Positions 31,693 to 39,475 of a stretch of 64,000 nucleotides of DNA are shown here, piece after piece (position 1 is the first letter of the stretch; the number at the start of each line of letters is the position of its first letter). A model generated the notes under the pieces. That model saw nothing but the letters and a program-made list of their open reading frames with translations, did not search any database and was not told the origin of the DNA. Source of the DNA: Oscillospiraceae bacterium. GTDB taxonomy: Bacteria; Bacillota; Clostridia; Oscillospirales; Ruminococcaceae. The stretch spans positions 1-64,000 of the forward strand of contig JAFTTH010000004.1 of assembly GCA_017466885.1 (NCBI GenBank). Reading direction: 5' to 3'. The position numbers were made by a program, and so were the translations under genes.

Positions 31693-32142
31693 ATGAAAAA
31701 GCATTTTTTGATTTTAATAACTATCGTTTTGATATTATCATTGTCAGCTTGTTCTTTGGCGGGTGGTCCAACAAAAATTGAAACAACAGATTTTAACGAT
31801 GTTCAAGCACTATTAATAGAACAATACGAATTATGCTTACCGGATTCTGCTGTTTTCGTTGATGGATATTTTGATAATGCTTTTCGTGATCCCGGAATTG
31901 TTGTAGCATTCACCATAAAAAAGTCCGAATTAGAGAAGATGCTTTCTGAAAATTGGGTTGAGGCAGGCTATATTGATGAACCTAATAGCTTTTTGGCAGA
32001 TTCTTCTATTACAGAATCATTTTCCGTGGATAAAAAATATGATTTCCAAGGAGAACAGTTTACATTTTTATGGTGTGATGATTTAGAAAATGATAATTAT
32101 ACTTGCGTGTTTCATGGTCATCACCCAAGTGAATATTTTTAA
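31693..32142 (+). CDS. Small lipoprotein (orphan, array-associated)
   Basis: 149 residues. A signal peptide with lipobox LSAC (Cys at about 20) is followed by a soluble domain of about 125 residues with acidic and aromatic residues (SAVFVDGYFDNAFRDPGIVV, FTFLWCDDLENDNYTCVFHG). Family not recognised. AT-rich codon use, unlike the core genes. It has its own promoter from array 3 and its own terminator, which belongs to repeat R2. The leader GGCGGTGATTAG before ATG is shared with the 33265 gene. Confidence 0.75.
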   Translation: MKKHFLILITIVLILSLSACSLAGGPTKIETTDFNDVQALLIEQYELCLPDSAVFVDGYFDNAFRDPGIVVAFTIKKSELEKMLSENWVEAGYIDEPNSFLADSSITESFSVDKKYDFQGEQFTFLWCDDLENDNYTCVFHGHHPSEYF

Positions 32143-32197
32143 GGAAAATCCTCAGTTTTCAGGCACATTTCATTCGTGTCATTAAGTTCAAAACACC

Positions 32198-32353
32198 CAA
32201 ACGAAAATCCGTTCTCGTAAGAGGGCGGATTTTTGTTTGTATTATTCATTCTTCAATATTCATCATTCATTATTCATTAAAGGAGAACGGATTTTCGAAT
32301 GAATAGTGAAAAATGAAGTCGCTTACGCTGATGAATAATGAATAATTATTGCG
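32198..32353. repeat. Repeat R2, copy A (terminator, palindromic block and -35 box)
   Basis: About 156 bp, nearly identical to 33065-33220. It begins with a terminator hairpin (AAATCCGTTCTC / GAGGGCGGATTT), continues with an AT-rich inverted-repeat block built from ATTATTCAT and ATGAATAAT units, and ends at the TTGCGG -35 box of the next gene. Confidence 0.9.
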
Positions 32354-32377
32354 GCTTCGCCGCTTTTATGCTATAAT
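32349..32377 (+). promoter_or_regulatory. Sigma-A promoter at the end of R2 copy A
   Basis: TTGCGG (32349-32354), 17 bp, TATAAT (32372-32377). The spacer end CCGCTTTTATGC is the same as in the promoter after array 3. Confidence 0.75.
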
Positions 32378-32398
32378 AAACTCAAGGGGAGTGAAATT

Positions 32399-33010
32399 AT
32401 GAAAACAAAAGAAATGGAAAAGTTAATTAAACATTGTGATACTTATTTTGCACAAGACGATTGTATCGTTTTGCATCCGATAGCGGACAATGGATTGCAT
32501 ATTGATGTATTGTTATACAAACCAAATGATAAATATAATTTTTGGAAATTAGTAACGATGGGTGCGAGCGATTATAAAATGCCGGCAATACAGAATACTG
32601 TTGGGTTATATAATGAATATATGATGTTTGTTGCACCAGATGTTGATTTGACTGATAAGGAAATTCTGAATTGGTATCATAACAAATTGCTCGTGGTTGC
32701 GACTTTTGCGTATTTTAACAAAACGCATATTACATATGCACATAGTTTTGAATGGGAAAATGATGATCCAAATGACGAAATGATAGCAGCTTTCATTGAG
32801 TTCCCGCAAATTCTTGAAACGACTGCCGCTTTACGTTGTAAAACAGGTTTACTTAAAACAGTTGCTTGCCTTCAAGTAGTTCTCTTGAACAAACAGGAAT
32901 TGAATAAGTTGATGGAAATAGGTCCTCAAGAATTTAGTGATTTTCTGTATCCTGAAGATGAGTCCAAACCGCATTTCTTAAGCGAGCAACATAGAAGTGA
33001 TAGTTTTTAA
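32399..33010 (+). CDS. Suppressor-of-fused (SUFU)-domain protein, possible immunity protein
   Basis: 203 residues resembling bacterial SUFU-domain proteins: HIDVLLYKPNDKYNFWKLVTMGASDYKMPA followed (in separate segments) by YMMFVAPDVDL and WYHNKLLVVATFAY. In bacteria this fold is frequent among immunity proteins of polymorphic toxin systems, often as stand-alone genes. No toxin gene is next to it. ATG 32399, with GGGGAGTGA upstream. The gene is bracketed by the two copies of repeat R2 and so could be lost or moved by recombination between them. Confidence 0.65.
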   Translation: MKTKEMEKLIKHCDTYFAQDDCIVLHPIADNGLHIDVLLYKPNDKYNFWKLVTMGASDYKMPAIQNTVGLYNEYMMFVAPDVDLTDKEILNWYHNKLLVVATFAYFNKTHITYAHSFEWENDDPNDEMIAAFIEFPQILETTAALRCKTGLLKTVACLQVVLLNKQELNKLMEIGPQEFSDFLYPEDESKPHFLSEQHRSDSF

Positions 33011-33064
33011 CTAAAGACTAAATATTTCTCGGTTTTTACCCAGTTCTTTTTCGGACACGAATGA

Positions 33065-33220
33065 CAAACGAAAATCCGTTCTCGAAAGAGGGCGGTTTTT
33101 TGTTTGTATTATTCATTCTTCAATATTCATCATTCATTATTCATTAAAGGAGAACGGATTTTCGAATGAATAGTGAAAAATGAAGTCGCTTACGCTGATG
33201 AATAATGAATAATTATTGCG
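33065..33220. repeat. Repeat R2, copy B
   Basis: Direct repeat of 32198-32353 at a distance of 867 bp, with only a few differences (for example GTAA to GAAA in the terminator loop). It ends at the -35 box TTGCGC of the 33265 gene; the GCGGC-TTC-GCCGC hairpin after copy A is mutated here. Confidence 0.9.
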
Positions 33221-33244
33221 CCCACACCGCTTTTATGTTATACT
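33216..33244 (+). promoter_or_regulatory. Sigma-A promoter at the end of R2 copy B
   Basis: TTGCGC (33216-33221), 17 bp, TATACT (33239-33244), with spacer CCGCTTTTATGT as in the related promoters. Confidence 0.7.
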
Positions 33245-33264
33245 AAACACAGGCGGTGATATTT

Positions 33265-33648
33265 ATGAGAAAAATCCTTGATAAAATGTTCTTGAAAAAA
33301 TTCTCGTTAACTATTCCAATCGCTATTGCCCTGCTAATGTATTTACTGTTCCTTCTTTTTGGAATGGCAGAAGATAAAGTCAACTTAATGATCATAACAC
33401 CGATCGTTTCTCTTGTTTGCTTCTTTGGTATGTTTTTCGTTGTGTTGATTCAAGTGAAAATTTCCATATGCCCCGAATGGTTTTTGAATTTATTTGAACT
33501 ATTCGCAACTGTAATCTTTGGGATTTATGCAATTGTTGGTGCAATATTTTTTATTGCCAGCGGTTTTCAAAACTTTAACGTGGGAATATGTCTTGGCTTC
33601 GTTGCATATAGTGCCGTTTCTTGGGCACATAGCAAAAGGACTCAATAA
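33265..33648 (+). CDS. Small four-helix membrane protein (orphan)
   Basis: 127 residues, about four hydrophobic helices (residues 15-35, 43-65, 77-98 and 102-120) with few charged residues between them and a short basic tail. No family recognised. ATG 33265 follows GGCGGTGAT. Promoter and leader are shared with the lipoprotein and SUFU genes, so these three units look like one cassette type with different coding regions. Confidence 0.7.
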   Translation: MRKILDKMFLKKFSLTIPIAIALLMYLLFLLFGMAEDKVNLMIITPIVSLVCFFGMFFVVLIQVKISICPEWFLNLFELFATVIFGIYAIVGAIFFIASGFQNFNVGICLGFVAYSAVSWAHSKRTQ

Positions 33649-33761
33649 TCAAGGAAATTTCGGTCTTCTTGGCATCCTCCCTACCCTTACGTTATAACGA
33701 TGAGATGCACAAGGCTCGATGATATTTTAAAACACAAGTACAATTGCAAAGGAGGATTATT

Positions 33762-34604
33762 ATGTCTACCGTAAAAGCGTCAGCTAACAGGCCAACTTTA
33801 GAAAGACAATATAACAACTCTCGGACCAATTTATTGCTCGTGGTGATATTTACTGCAATCAATTTGGTGCTTCTTGTCACCCAGAGCAACACGTATTTTT
33901 TGTTTTCAGCCAGCATCCCTTATATATTGATTGATTTTGCAATGGCATTTTGCGGCATGTATCCTGCTGAGTATTACGGCGAAGAATTTGCAAATATGGC
34001 ATTCTTTGATTCGTGGGTTTTTGTAGTTTGTGCCATAATTGCCGTAATCGTCATCGCGCTTTACCTGATCAGCTGGCTTTTCTCAAAAAACAATAAATCC
34101 GGATGGCTGATTTTCGCTTTGGTCTTTTTTGCGATCGATACAGTATGTATGTTTGCTTTGACCGGAATCGCGCTTGAAAATATAGTTGACATCATCTTTC
34201 ATGCATGGGTAATCGTTTCGCTCTCCAGAGGAATTGTTACTGGTTCAAAACTTAAGAAATTGCCAGAAGACGAAGTTCCCGTGCCGGAGGTTGAACAGGT
34301 CGAGCAGGACACAATACATATCCCGAATTCTGCAATCATCAGAGCTGCGGACACGAATATCAAATCGAGAACATTGCTGACATCCAGCGTATTCGGCCAC
34401 ACTGTTACATATCGCAGAGTAAAAAGAGTAAATGAACTTGTCATTGACGGAAATGTATATGCTGAAATGGAAGCATTGGTTGAAATGCCCCATTCGCTTG
34501 CGGCACAGATAGACGGACATCATATCGAGGTTGGATATGATGGATATAACAGTTATATACAAGTGGATAATAATGTCGTTGCGAAGAAACTGAGATTATT
34601 ATAG
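33762..34604 (+). CDS. Membrane protein with C-terminal cytoplasmic domain
   Basis: 280 residues. Four to five hydrophobic segments (about 23-41, 49-66, 85-108, 118-136 and 140-158), then a linker rich in Pro/Glu/Val (EDEVPVPEVEQVEQD) and a strand-rich domain of about 100 residues ending DNNVVAKKLRLL. I do not recognise the family. Start ATG 33762, 6 nt after GGAGG. The upstream gap carries a degenerate ATGAGATG..ATGATATT fragment of a hairpin array at about 33700-33725. Confidence 0.7.
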   Translation: MSTVKASANRPTLERQYNNSRTNLLLVVIFTAINLVLLVTQSNTYFLFSASIPYILIDFAMAFCGMYPAEYYGEEFANMAFFDSWVFVVCAIIAVIVIALYLISWLFSKNNKSGWLIFALVFFAIDTVCMFALTGIALENIVDIIFHAWVIVSLSRGIVTGSKLKKLPEDEVPVPEVEQVEQDTIHIPNSAIIRAADTNIKSRTLLTSSVFGHTVTYRRVKRVNELVIDGNVYAEMEALVEMPHSLAAQIDGHHIEVGYDGYNSYIQVDNNVVAKKLRLL

Positions 34605-34659
34605 ATTCTATTTCGCCACTAACAAACTCCGCCAAACTTTCCCATCAGGAAGTCTTCCT

Positions 34660-34791
34660 ATGAAATTCCACCATATTTCCTTGCGGGTTGCAGATGAAGA
34701 TGCTAAATTAGGTTCGGTTTTAGCTATTGGTGAAATCAATCGTAAACTTATCAATATTCGCCCCGGTATTTGCAAAAATAATGATGAATAG
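34660..34791 (+). pseudogene. Truncated duplicate of the VOC-protein 5' end
   Basis: The ribosome-binding region and first 12 codons (AGTCTTCCT, then MKFHHISLRVAD) repeat the start of the VOC gene at 35346. After codon 12 the frame continues with unrelated residues (EDAKLGSVLAIG) and stops after 43 codons. So a copy of the gene start was left here by duplication or by an insertion that brought in 34.8-35.3 kb. The rest of the 34605-35018 gap holds only hairpins. Confidence 0.7.
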
Positions 34792-34881
34792 TTAAAAGCA
34801 AGGAGAATCCTCGGTTTTCACCAGTTCTTTCGCTGAGCACCTATATTCGACATCACATTTTGGCGGATAACAACCATAACC

Positions 34882-34912
34882 ATCCGCCCCTTTTCCCGGG
34901 GGCGGGTTTTTA
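34882..34912 (+). terminator. Terminator-like hairpin
   Basis: CCGCCCC-TTTTCCC-GGGGGCGG followed by TTTTT. An alternative upstream pairing GGCGGAT/ATCCGCC (about 34862-34888) overlaps it. Confidence 0.6.
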
Positions 34913-35018
34913 TTTGTGCAATTTCCGTTATGGAAAATAAATATATTATCCTTAAATATACGCGCGTGCGTTTACGCTACAATGTAGAATTGCATACAAT
35001 ATCTTTGAGGTGAATGGA

Positions 35019-35261
35019 ATGAGTGTCAAGGATGTTTGCGTGGAACGATTTAAGCAGTTATGCGCGGAACGAAAGATTAAAATAAACGAGTTGGCAAATA
35101 TTTCCGGAGTTACACCGTCTACTGCATACAGTATGATGGATGCAAACCGGCGAGACATCTCCATTACAACGATCAAAAAGTTCTGCGACGGTTTGGAAAT
35201 CACTTTAGGCGAATTCTTTTCCGCCCCTGAATTTGACGGTCTGGAGCAGGAAATCCGGTAA
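35019..35261 (+). CDS. Xre-family transcriptional regulator
   Basis: 80 residues, essentially a single Cro/CI HTH (RFKQLCAERKIKINELANIS, then TPSTAYSMMDANRRDISITT and KKFCDGLEITLGEFF). This is the compact type used by Clostridia as solitary regulators or antitoxin-like proteins. No partner gene is adjacent. ATG 35019, 5 nt after GAGGTGA. Its place between the duplicated VOC 5' ends suggests it came in with that event. Confidence 0.8.
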   Translation: MSVKDVCVERFKQLCAERKIKINELANISGVTPSTAYSMMDANRRDISITTIKKFCDGLEITLGEFFSAPEFDGLEQEIR

Positions 35262-35345
35262 TCCGGTGCAGCTTTGTTCCCCTTTTGATGAAAACGCACC
35301 ATAAAACAGCCAAGCAATTTCAAATTCCAACCAGGAGGTCTTCCT

Positions 35346-35702
35346 GTGAAATTTCATCATATTTCCTTGCGGGTTGCAGATTTTGCACCTTCCCTGGCGT
35401 TTTATACACAGCTTGTGGGGCTGAAGGTCGTCAAGCAGTTCGAGGCAAACGGCGGAAACGTTGCCTACCTTGCTGACGAGACTGATGCCACCGAGGTGGA
35501 GCTGATCGCTATGCCCGGCGGGCAGAATTTCTCGGGCCAGGGAATGTTTTTATGCTTTGCGGCCAGCGACCTGGAGGCGGTTCACGCCAAGGCGGTGGCA
35601 ATGGGCTATTCTCCCTCGGATATCCGCAATCCCGAGCCAACTGCAAAGTATTTTTACGTTTACGATCCGGACGGTGTTTCGGTCCAGTTCCGGGAGTATT
35701 GA
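35346..35702 (+). CDS. VOC-superfamily (glyoxalase-like) protein
   Basis: 118 residues, a single vicinal-oxygen-chelate domain pair: FHHISLRVADFAPSLAFYTQ at the start (His metal ligand), VELIAMPGG, a second half GMFLCFAASDLEAVHAKAVA and the end FYVYDPDGVSVQFREY with the second-half ligand Glu. The size and C-terminal DPDG motif fit lactoylglutathione lyase-like proteins. Start GTG 35346, 6 nt after AGGAGG. Confidence 0.85.
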   Translation: MKFHHISLRVADFAPSLAFYTQLVGLKVVKQFEANGGNVAYLADETDATEVELIAMPGGQNFSGQGMFLCFAASDLEAVHAKAVAMGYSPSDIRNPEPTAKYFYVYDPDGVSVQFREY

Positions 35703-35744
35703 GTTGGGGCAGGGCCCCGTCAAATCATAAAGAGGTGATGATTT

Positions 35745-36425
35745 ATGCAGTATTCAATCGTAGGAGAACCCCTTTCGGCCGTCATCTGTAATCTTGCCGC
35801 CGGCGAAACAATGATCACAGAGCGGGGCAGTATGTCCTGGATGACCCCTAATATGAAGATGGAAACCACCACCAATGGCGGTGTAGGCAAGGCGCTGGGC
35901 AGAATGTTTGCCGGTGAGGCGCTTTTCCAGAACCGTTTTACCGCGATGGGAGGCCCCGGGCAGATCACCTTTGCCGCAAGCTTCCCCGGATCGATCCGCG
36001 TTTTTGATATCACCCCGGATGCTCCGGTGATCGTTCAGAAAAGTGCTTTTTTGGCCAGCGAGGCCGGGGTTGAACTCTCCATCCACTTTCAAAAACGGTT
36101 GGGTGCCGGTTTGTTTGGCGGAGAAGGCTTTATTATGCAGAAGCTCTCCGGACGGGGCAAGGCATTCCTTGAAATTGACGGTCACGCCTGCGAATACCGG
36201 CTGGAGGCCGGCCAGCAGATGATCGTGGATACCGGATATCTGGCCGCAATGAGCGCCAGCTGCACTATGGATATTGTGATGGTTCCCGGCGCAAAAAATA
36301 TTCTCTTTGGCGGAGAGGGGCTGTTCCACACGGTGGTCAAGGGTCCCGGAAACATTATTCTCCAAACTATGCCGGTCAGCGCTGTTGCGGGAGCAATCCG
36401 CCCCTTTATTCCCTCGGCAAAATAA
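35745..36425 (+). CDS. AIM24/TIGR00266-family protein
   Basis: 226 residues. The N-terminus MQYSIVGEPLSAVICNLAAG and the repeated Gly-rich strands (GGVGKALGRMFAGEALFQNR, GLFGGEGFIMQKLSGRG) are the hallmarks of the AIM24/TIGR00266 beta-helix family. Bacterial members are soluble, conserved proteins of unknown function. AGAGGTGATG precedes the ATG. A terminator follows at 36431. Confidence 0.85.
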   Translation: MQYSIVGEPLSAVICNLAAGETMITERGSMSWMTPNMKMETTTNGGVGKALGRMFAGEALFQNRFTAMGGPGQITFAASFPGSIRVFDITPDAPVIVQKSAFLASEAGVELSIHFQKRLGAGLFGGEGFIMQKLSGRGKAFLEIDGHACEYRLEAGQQMIVDTGYLAAMSASCTMDIVMVPGAKNILFGGEGLFHTVVKGPGNIILQTMPVSAVAGAIRPFIPSAK

Positions 36426-36430
36426 CTCTT

Positions 36431-36467
36431 TCCGGCAGATCTTTCGGGTCTGCCGGTCTGCTTTTTG
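36431..36467 (+). terminator. Intrinsic terminator
   Basis: CCGGCAGA / TCTGCCGG with a 9-nt loop and a T-run, right after the AIM24-family gene. Confidence 0.75.
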
Positions 36468-36499
36468 GGGTCAAAACAGACAATCAAGGAGGAAAGCTC

Positions 36500-37372
36500 T
36501 TGAAGGGACTGCTTGCATACATTCTGTCCGGCTTGCTGATGCTGGTGGCATTGATCCTCCCTGTAGCCGCAGAGGAGGCCTTTTCTGCGGATTTCTCTCA
36601 CCCCGACCGGCTTTCCGACTTTCAGCTGGAGGGTTGGGACGGCACCTCCATCCTCCCCGGGGATGGATATCTCCTTTCCTCCGGACAACTGATTCATCAG
36701 CCGCCCTACCTGATGGGCGGTGTTTGCCGGAGAGCCTTTAGCGGCGAGCTTTCGGTTTCTTTATCCTTCCGCGGTCCGGTTCAGCTCCATCTTTTCCGGG
36801 ACGGCCTTTCCCTTTGGAAGGGATCGGGTCTTTGGCTGGATCTGATCCCCGGCGGAGAACTGCTTCTCTTTTCTTCCGCCAGTCCGGAGCTTCCTCTCGC
36901 CCGGGCCAATCTCCCCGGCACGACCGATTCCTTTACCGACCTGCGGCTTACCCTGCAGGGCCGGGCCCTTCAGGTTTATATCGGAGATGCGAGCGCTCCC
37001 CTTCTGCAGTACGATTCTCTCCCCGACCTCCCGCAAGAGGGATATTTCGGTTTTCGGACCGTCAGCGGGACGGCCATCCGCGCCTTTTCTCTCCAACCAC
37101 TGAGGGAGGAGAATATTTCCTCCTCACCGGCCTCTGCAAGCTTTGTTCCGAGCCAGGAAGATGCCGGTTCCTCCGCTCTTTCCTCTATGCCGGATGGCTC
37201 CTCCGTTGCAGACGAGCCGTCGGAGGATACCTCTGCCGTTAGCATTTCCACCCATCTTCCTGCGCAAAGCAAAACGCCTCATCCCCTTGCGCTGGCCTTG
37301 ACCGTGGTGGGTGGGGTGATCGTTGCCGCGTCAATCATTCTGCTCATATTCCGGAAGGGAAACTCTCAATGA
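36500..37372 (+). CDS. Exported membrane-anchored protein with lectin-like domain
   Basis: 290 residues. An N-terminal signal peptide (about 1-25, cleavage after VAA), a domain of about 170 residues with the jelly-roll-like pattern of LamG/DUF1080 domains (FSADFSHPDRLSDF at the start, SGLWLDLIPGGELLLF, GYFGFRTVSGTAIRAFSL at the end), a Ser/Pro-rich stalk (about 205-260) and a C-terminal membrane helix (ALTVVGGVIVAASIILLIF) with a short basic tail. Probably binds surface or extracellular glycans; this is inferred. Start TTG 36500, with GGAGGAAAGC upstream. Confidence 0.65.
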   Translation: MKGLLAYILSGLLMLVALILPVAAEEAFSADFSHPDRLSDFQLEGWDGTSILPGDGYLLSSGQLIHQPPYLMGGVCRRAFSGELSVSLSFRGPVQLHLFRDGLSLWKGSGLWLDLIPGGELLLFSSASPELPLARANLPGTTDSFTDLRLTLQGRALQVYIGDASAPLLQYDSLPDLPQEGYFGFRTVSGTAIRAFSLQPLREENISSSPASASFVPSQEDAGSSALSSMPDGSSVADEPSEDTSAVSISTHLPAQSKTPHPLALALTVVGGVIVAASIILLIFRKGNSQ

Positions 37373-37385
37373 AAGGAGCATTGTT

Positions 37386-38372
37386 ATGACGAAAACGGAA
37401 TGGGATCTTTCCCAACAGCTTGCCGCCACCGAGGAAGACGCAGAACGTCTTCTGGCGGAATACTCTCTCCGTCTTGCCGAGGAGGCTACCGCTCCCGCCC
37501 CGCAGGCCGACCTCCTTTTTGAGGAGGTGGACTCGGAAATTCACGCGCTGAAGCAGACCTCCGCTCAACTCAAGCACACCCTTTCCAAAACCACCTCCGT
37601 TTCAGAGGAGCTGGAATCCCGGCTGAAGGATGTGCGAAAAAGCCGCAAAAAGAGACGGCTCCTCAAGGCGGCACCTGCCAACTCGGTCATTGATCTGGCC
37701 GAGGAAAAGCAGGAGCATTTCGCCAAGGGAATGAATCTTTACAAGGTGCTTTTAATTCTGATTATCGGCAGTTTTTTGGGCGTCGTGATCGAGATGCTTT
37801 ACTGTTTTGCCACTCTGGGGCGGATCGAAAGCCGTGCCGGCCTGGTTTACGGCCCCTTTAATCTTTTATACGGCGTTGGAGCAGTCGCTCTGTCCCTTGG
37901 GCTATACCGGTTCCGGAACCACAGCAGTCTGATCTCCTTTGCGGGCGGGTTTGTAGTCGGCAGCGTGGTGGAATATGTCTGCTCCTTTCTGCAGGAGGTC
38001 GCCTTTGGCTCCCGCTCCTGGGATTACAGCCACCTCCCCTTCAATATCAACGGTCGGATCTGTCTTCTTTACTCCATCTTTTGGGGACTGTTGGGCATCC
38101 TTTGGATCAAAAACATCTACCCGCGGATGGCGCAACTGATTCTGAAGATTCCCAAAAAGGCCGGAAAGATCATCACCTGGGGGATGATTCTCTTTTTGGC
38201 AGTCAACGCGGTGGTGACCTATGCCGCTGTATCCCGCTGGTCGGAGCGGATTCAGGGCGATCCACCCTCCTCTGTGCTGGAGGAGCTGATTGACCGACGT
38301 TTCCCCGATGAACGGATGGAATGGATCTTCATCAATATGGATTTCGGGCAGGAACAGACCCCCGGCCAATGA
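37386..38372 (+). CDS. CmpB-type putative ABC transporter permease
   Basis: 328 residues. An acidic, coiled-coil N-terminal region (about 1-115, with Glu-rich heptads such as EEVDSEIHALKQTSAQLKHT) precedes a membrane domain of about 5 helices matching the CmpB family (SFLGVVIEMLYCF, GLVYGPFNLLYGVGAV, GRICLLYSIFWGLLG). The family is called a permease, but its transport role is not established. ATG 37386, 8 nt after AAAGGAG, 13 nt after the exoprotein gene; the two are probably one operon ending at 38449-38480. Confidence 0.75.
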   Translation: MTKTEWDLSQQLAATEEDAERLLAEYSLRLAEEATAPAPQADLLFEEVDSEIHALKQTSAQLKHTLSKTTSVSEELESRLKDVRKSRKKRRLLKAAPANSVIDLAEEKQEHFAKGMNLYKVLLILIIGSFLGVVIEMLYCFATLGRIESRAGLVYGPFNLLYGVGAVALSLGLYRFRNHSSLISFAGGFVVGSVVEYVCSFLQEVAFGSRSWDYSHLPFNINGRICLLYSIFWGLLGILWIKNIYPRMAQLILKIPKKAGKIITWGMILFLAVNAVVTYAAVSRWSERIQGDPPSSVLEELIDRRFPDERMEWIFINMDFGQEQTPGQ

Positions 38373-38448
38373 CCTGCGATATCAAAATCTCCGGAACAAA
38401 AACAGATCAACTTTTTTAGTTGATTGAAAAATTGGTGCATCAACCGTT

Positions 38449-38480
38449 AAAAGGCTCCCTTTGCACAAGGGAGCCTTTTT
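38449..38480 (+). terminator. Intrinsic terminator
   Basis: AAAAGGCTCCCTT-TGCAC-AAGGGAGCCTTTTT, 77 nt after the CmpB-type gene. Confidence 0.85.
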
Positions 38481-38542
38481 CTGTTCATCTATAACCTATC
38501 AATTTTCTGATAAACACTTTGTTTGCGGTTGCAAAAGCAAAA

Positions 38543-38606
38543 GACGGTACTCTTGTCCCCCGCCGCTGATACATCCGGGCTTTGAGGGTTAGGTTTGCCC
38601 CGCCGC
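38543..38606. repeat. Repeat R3, copy 1
   Basis: About 64 bp (GACGGTACTCTTGTC, then CCCGCCGCTGA, ATCCGGGCTTTGAGGG and TTAGGTTTGCCCCGCC), matching 40517-40575 and in part 39418-39440. It lies just past the 3' end of the minus-strand lipoprotein gene 38659-39252. The rest of the gap 38481-38658 shows nothing else. Confidence 0.8.
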
Positions 38607-38658
38607 AGGTAGCAACTATAGGGAAACATTAGCACAACCAAAAATTAAGCAAATGAAA

Positions 38659-39252
38659 TTACGGATTCATCATATACTTGCTCAAAATATATACTTCCCC
38701 AAAATGCTCTTGCAAAAAACTCCCCCATTGTTTTTGAAATTCTACTATATCAACGTCATAGAATGTCGAGTCGTAGTATCCTATAAAAACAAGTTGACGA
38801 AGGGTATCATTATATGCAAACATATTAAACCAACGCGGGAAACCAATCGGTGAACCATATTTTCCCAGACCAACCGCTAACTCAATATTCTCAAAGAAAA
38901 TGTAATCACCATAAGGGATGATATTTGAATCGGAAAGCTCCATATTGTCTAAACAATACTGCTTTGCTTGCAGATACACGTCATCCTCATATTGGATCAT
39001 AACGATTGATTCGTGACTTTCATCCAAAGAAAGAACCCCCGCATTTTCTGCAGAATATCGATAATCAGCATTTATATACTCGTATCTCTCAAGAAAATCT
39101 TCCGTAGGGAGAAGGCATACATTTAACTCAAAGTCCGAATATTCGGCATCGAAATTTTCAACTCCTCTTACAGAATAATCTCTTATGAATTTGCACGAAC
39201 AAAGAGACAGGAGTAACACACAACAGACAACAATCATAGTAAGTTTCTTCAC
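38659..39252 (-). CDS. Lipoprotein of unknown function
   Basis: 197 residues. Signal peptide with lipobox SLCSC (lipid Cys at about 20), then a soluble domain with acidic patches and many Tyr (ENFDAEYSDFELNVCLLPTE, EYINADYRYSAENAG). No family recognised. Start GTG 39252 with GGAGGAATATTT upstream. First of four minus-strand exported or repeat proteins in an AT-rich block; its 3' side carries repeat R3. Confidence 0.7.
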   Translation of the reverse strand: MKKLTMIVVCCVLLLSLCSCKFIRDYSVRGVENFDAEYSDFELNVCLLPTEDFLERYEYINADYRYSAENAGVLSLDESHESIVMIQYEDDVYLQAKQYCLDNMELSDSNIIPYGDYIFFENIELAVGLGKYGSPIGFPRWFNMFAYNDTLRQLVFIGYYDSTFYDVDIVEFQKQWGSFLQEHFGEVYILSKYMMNP

Positions 39253-39417
39253 AAATATTCCTCCTACAAACCTAAAATCATACATATGTACGTTCCAAGG
39301 GCTACCATTGGGTCCTTGTCCCTTTTATCTCTGTCAATGTCAGCTATTTCAGCCCTTTCCGAAAATTGAGGTAATACCGGTTGGTGGTGAAGAGCAACCG
39401 CGGCGGGGCGGGGTGAG

Positions 39418-39440
39418 TTGAGGGTTAGGTTTGCCCCGCC
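39418..39440. repeat. Repeat R3, copy 3 (partial)
   Basis: TTGAGGGTTAGG followed by TTTGCCCCGCC, the end of the 38543-38606 repeat, located 36 bp past the 3' end of the gene 39476-40381. Confidence 0.75.
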
Positions 39441-39475
39441 ACAGAGTGCTTTAAGCAGTTAGAAATTCTTCCAGT

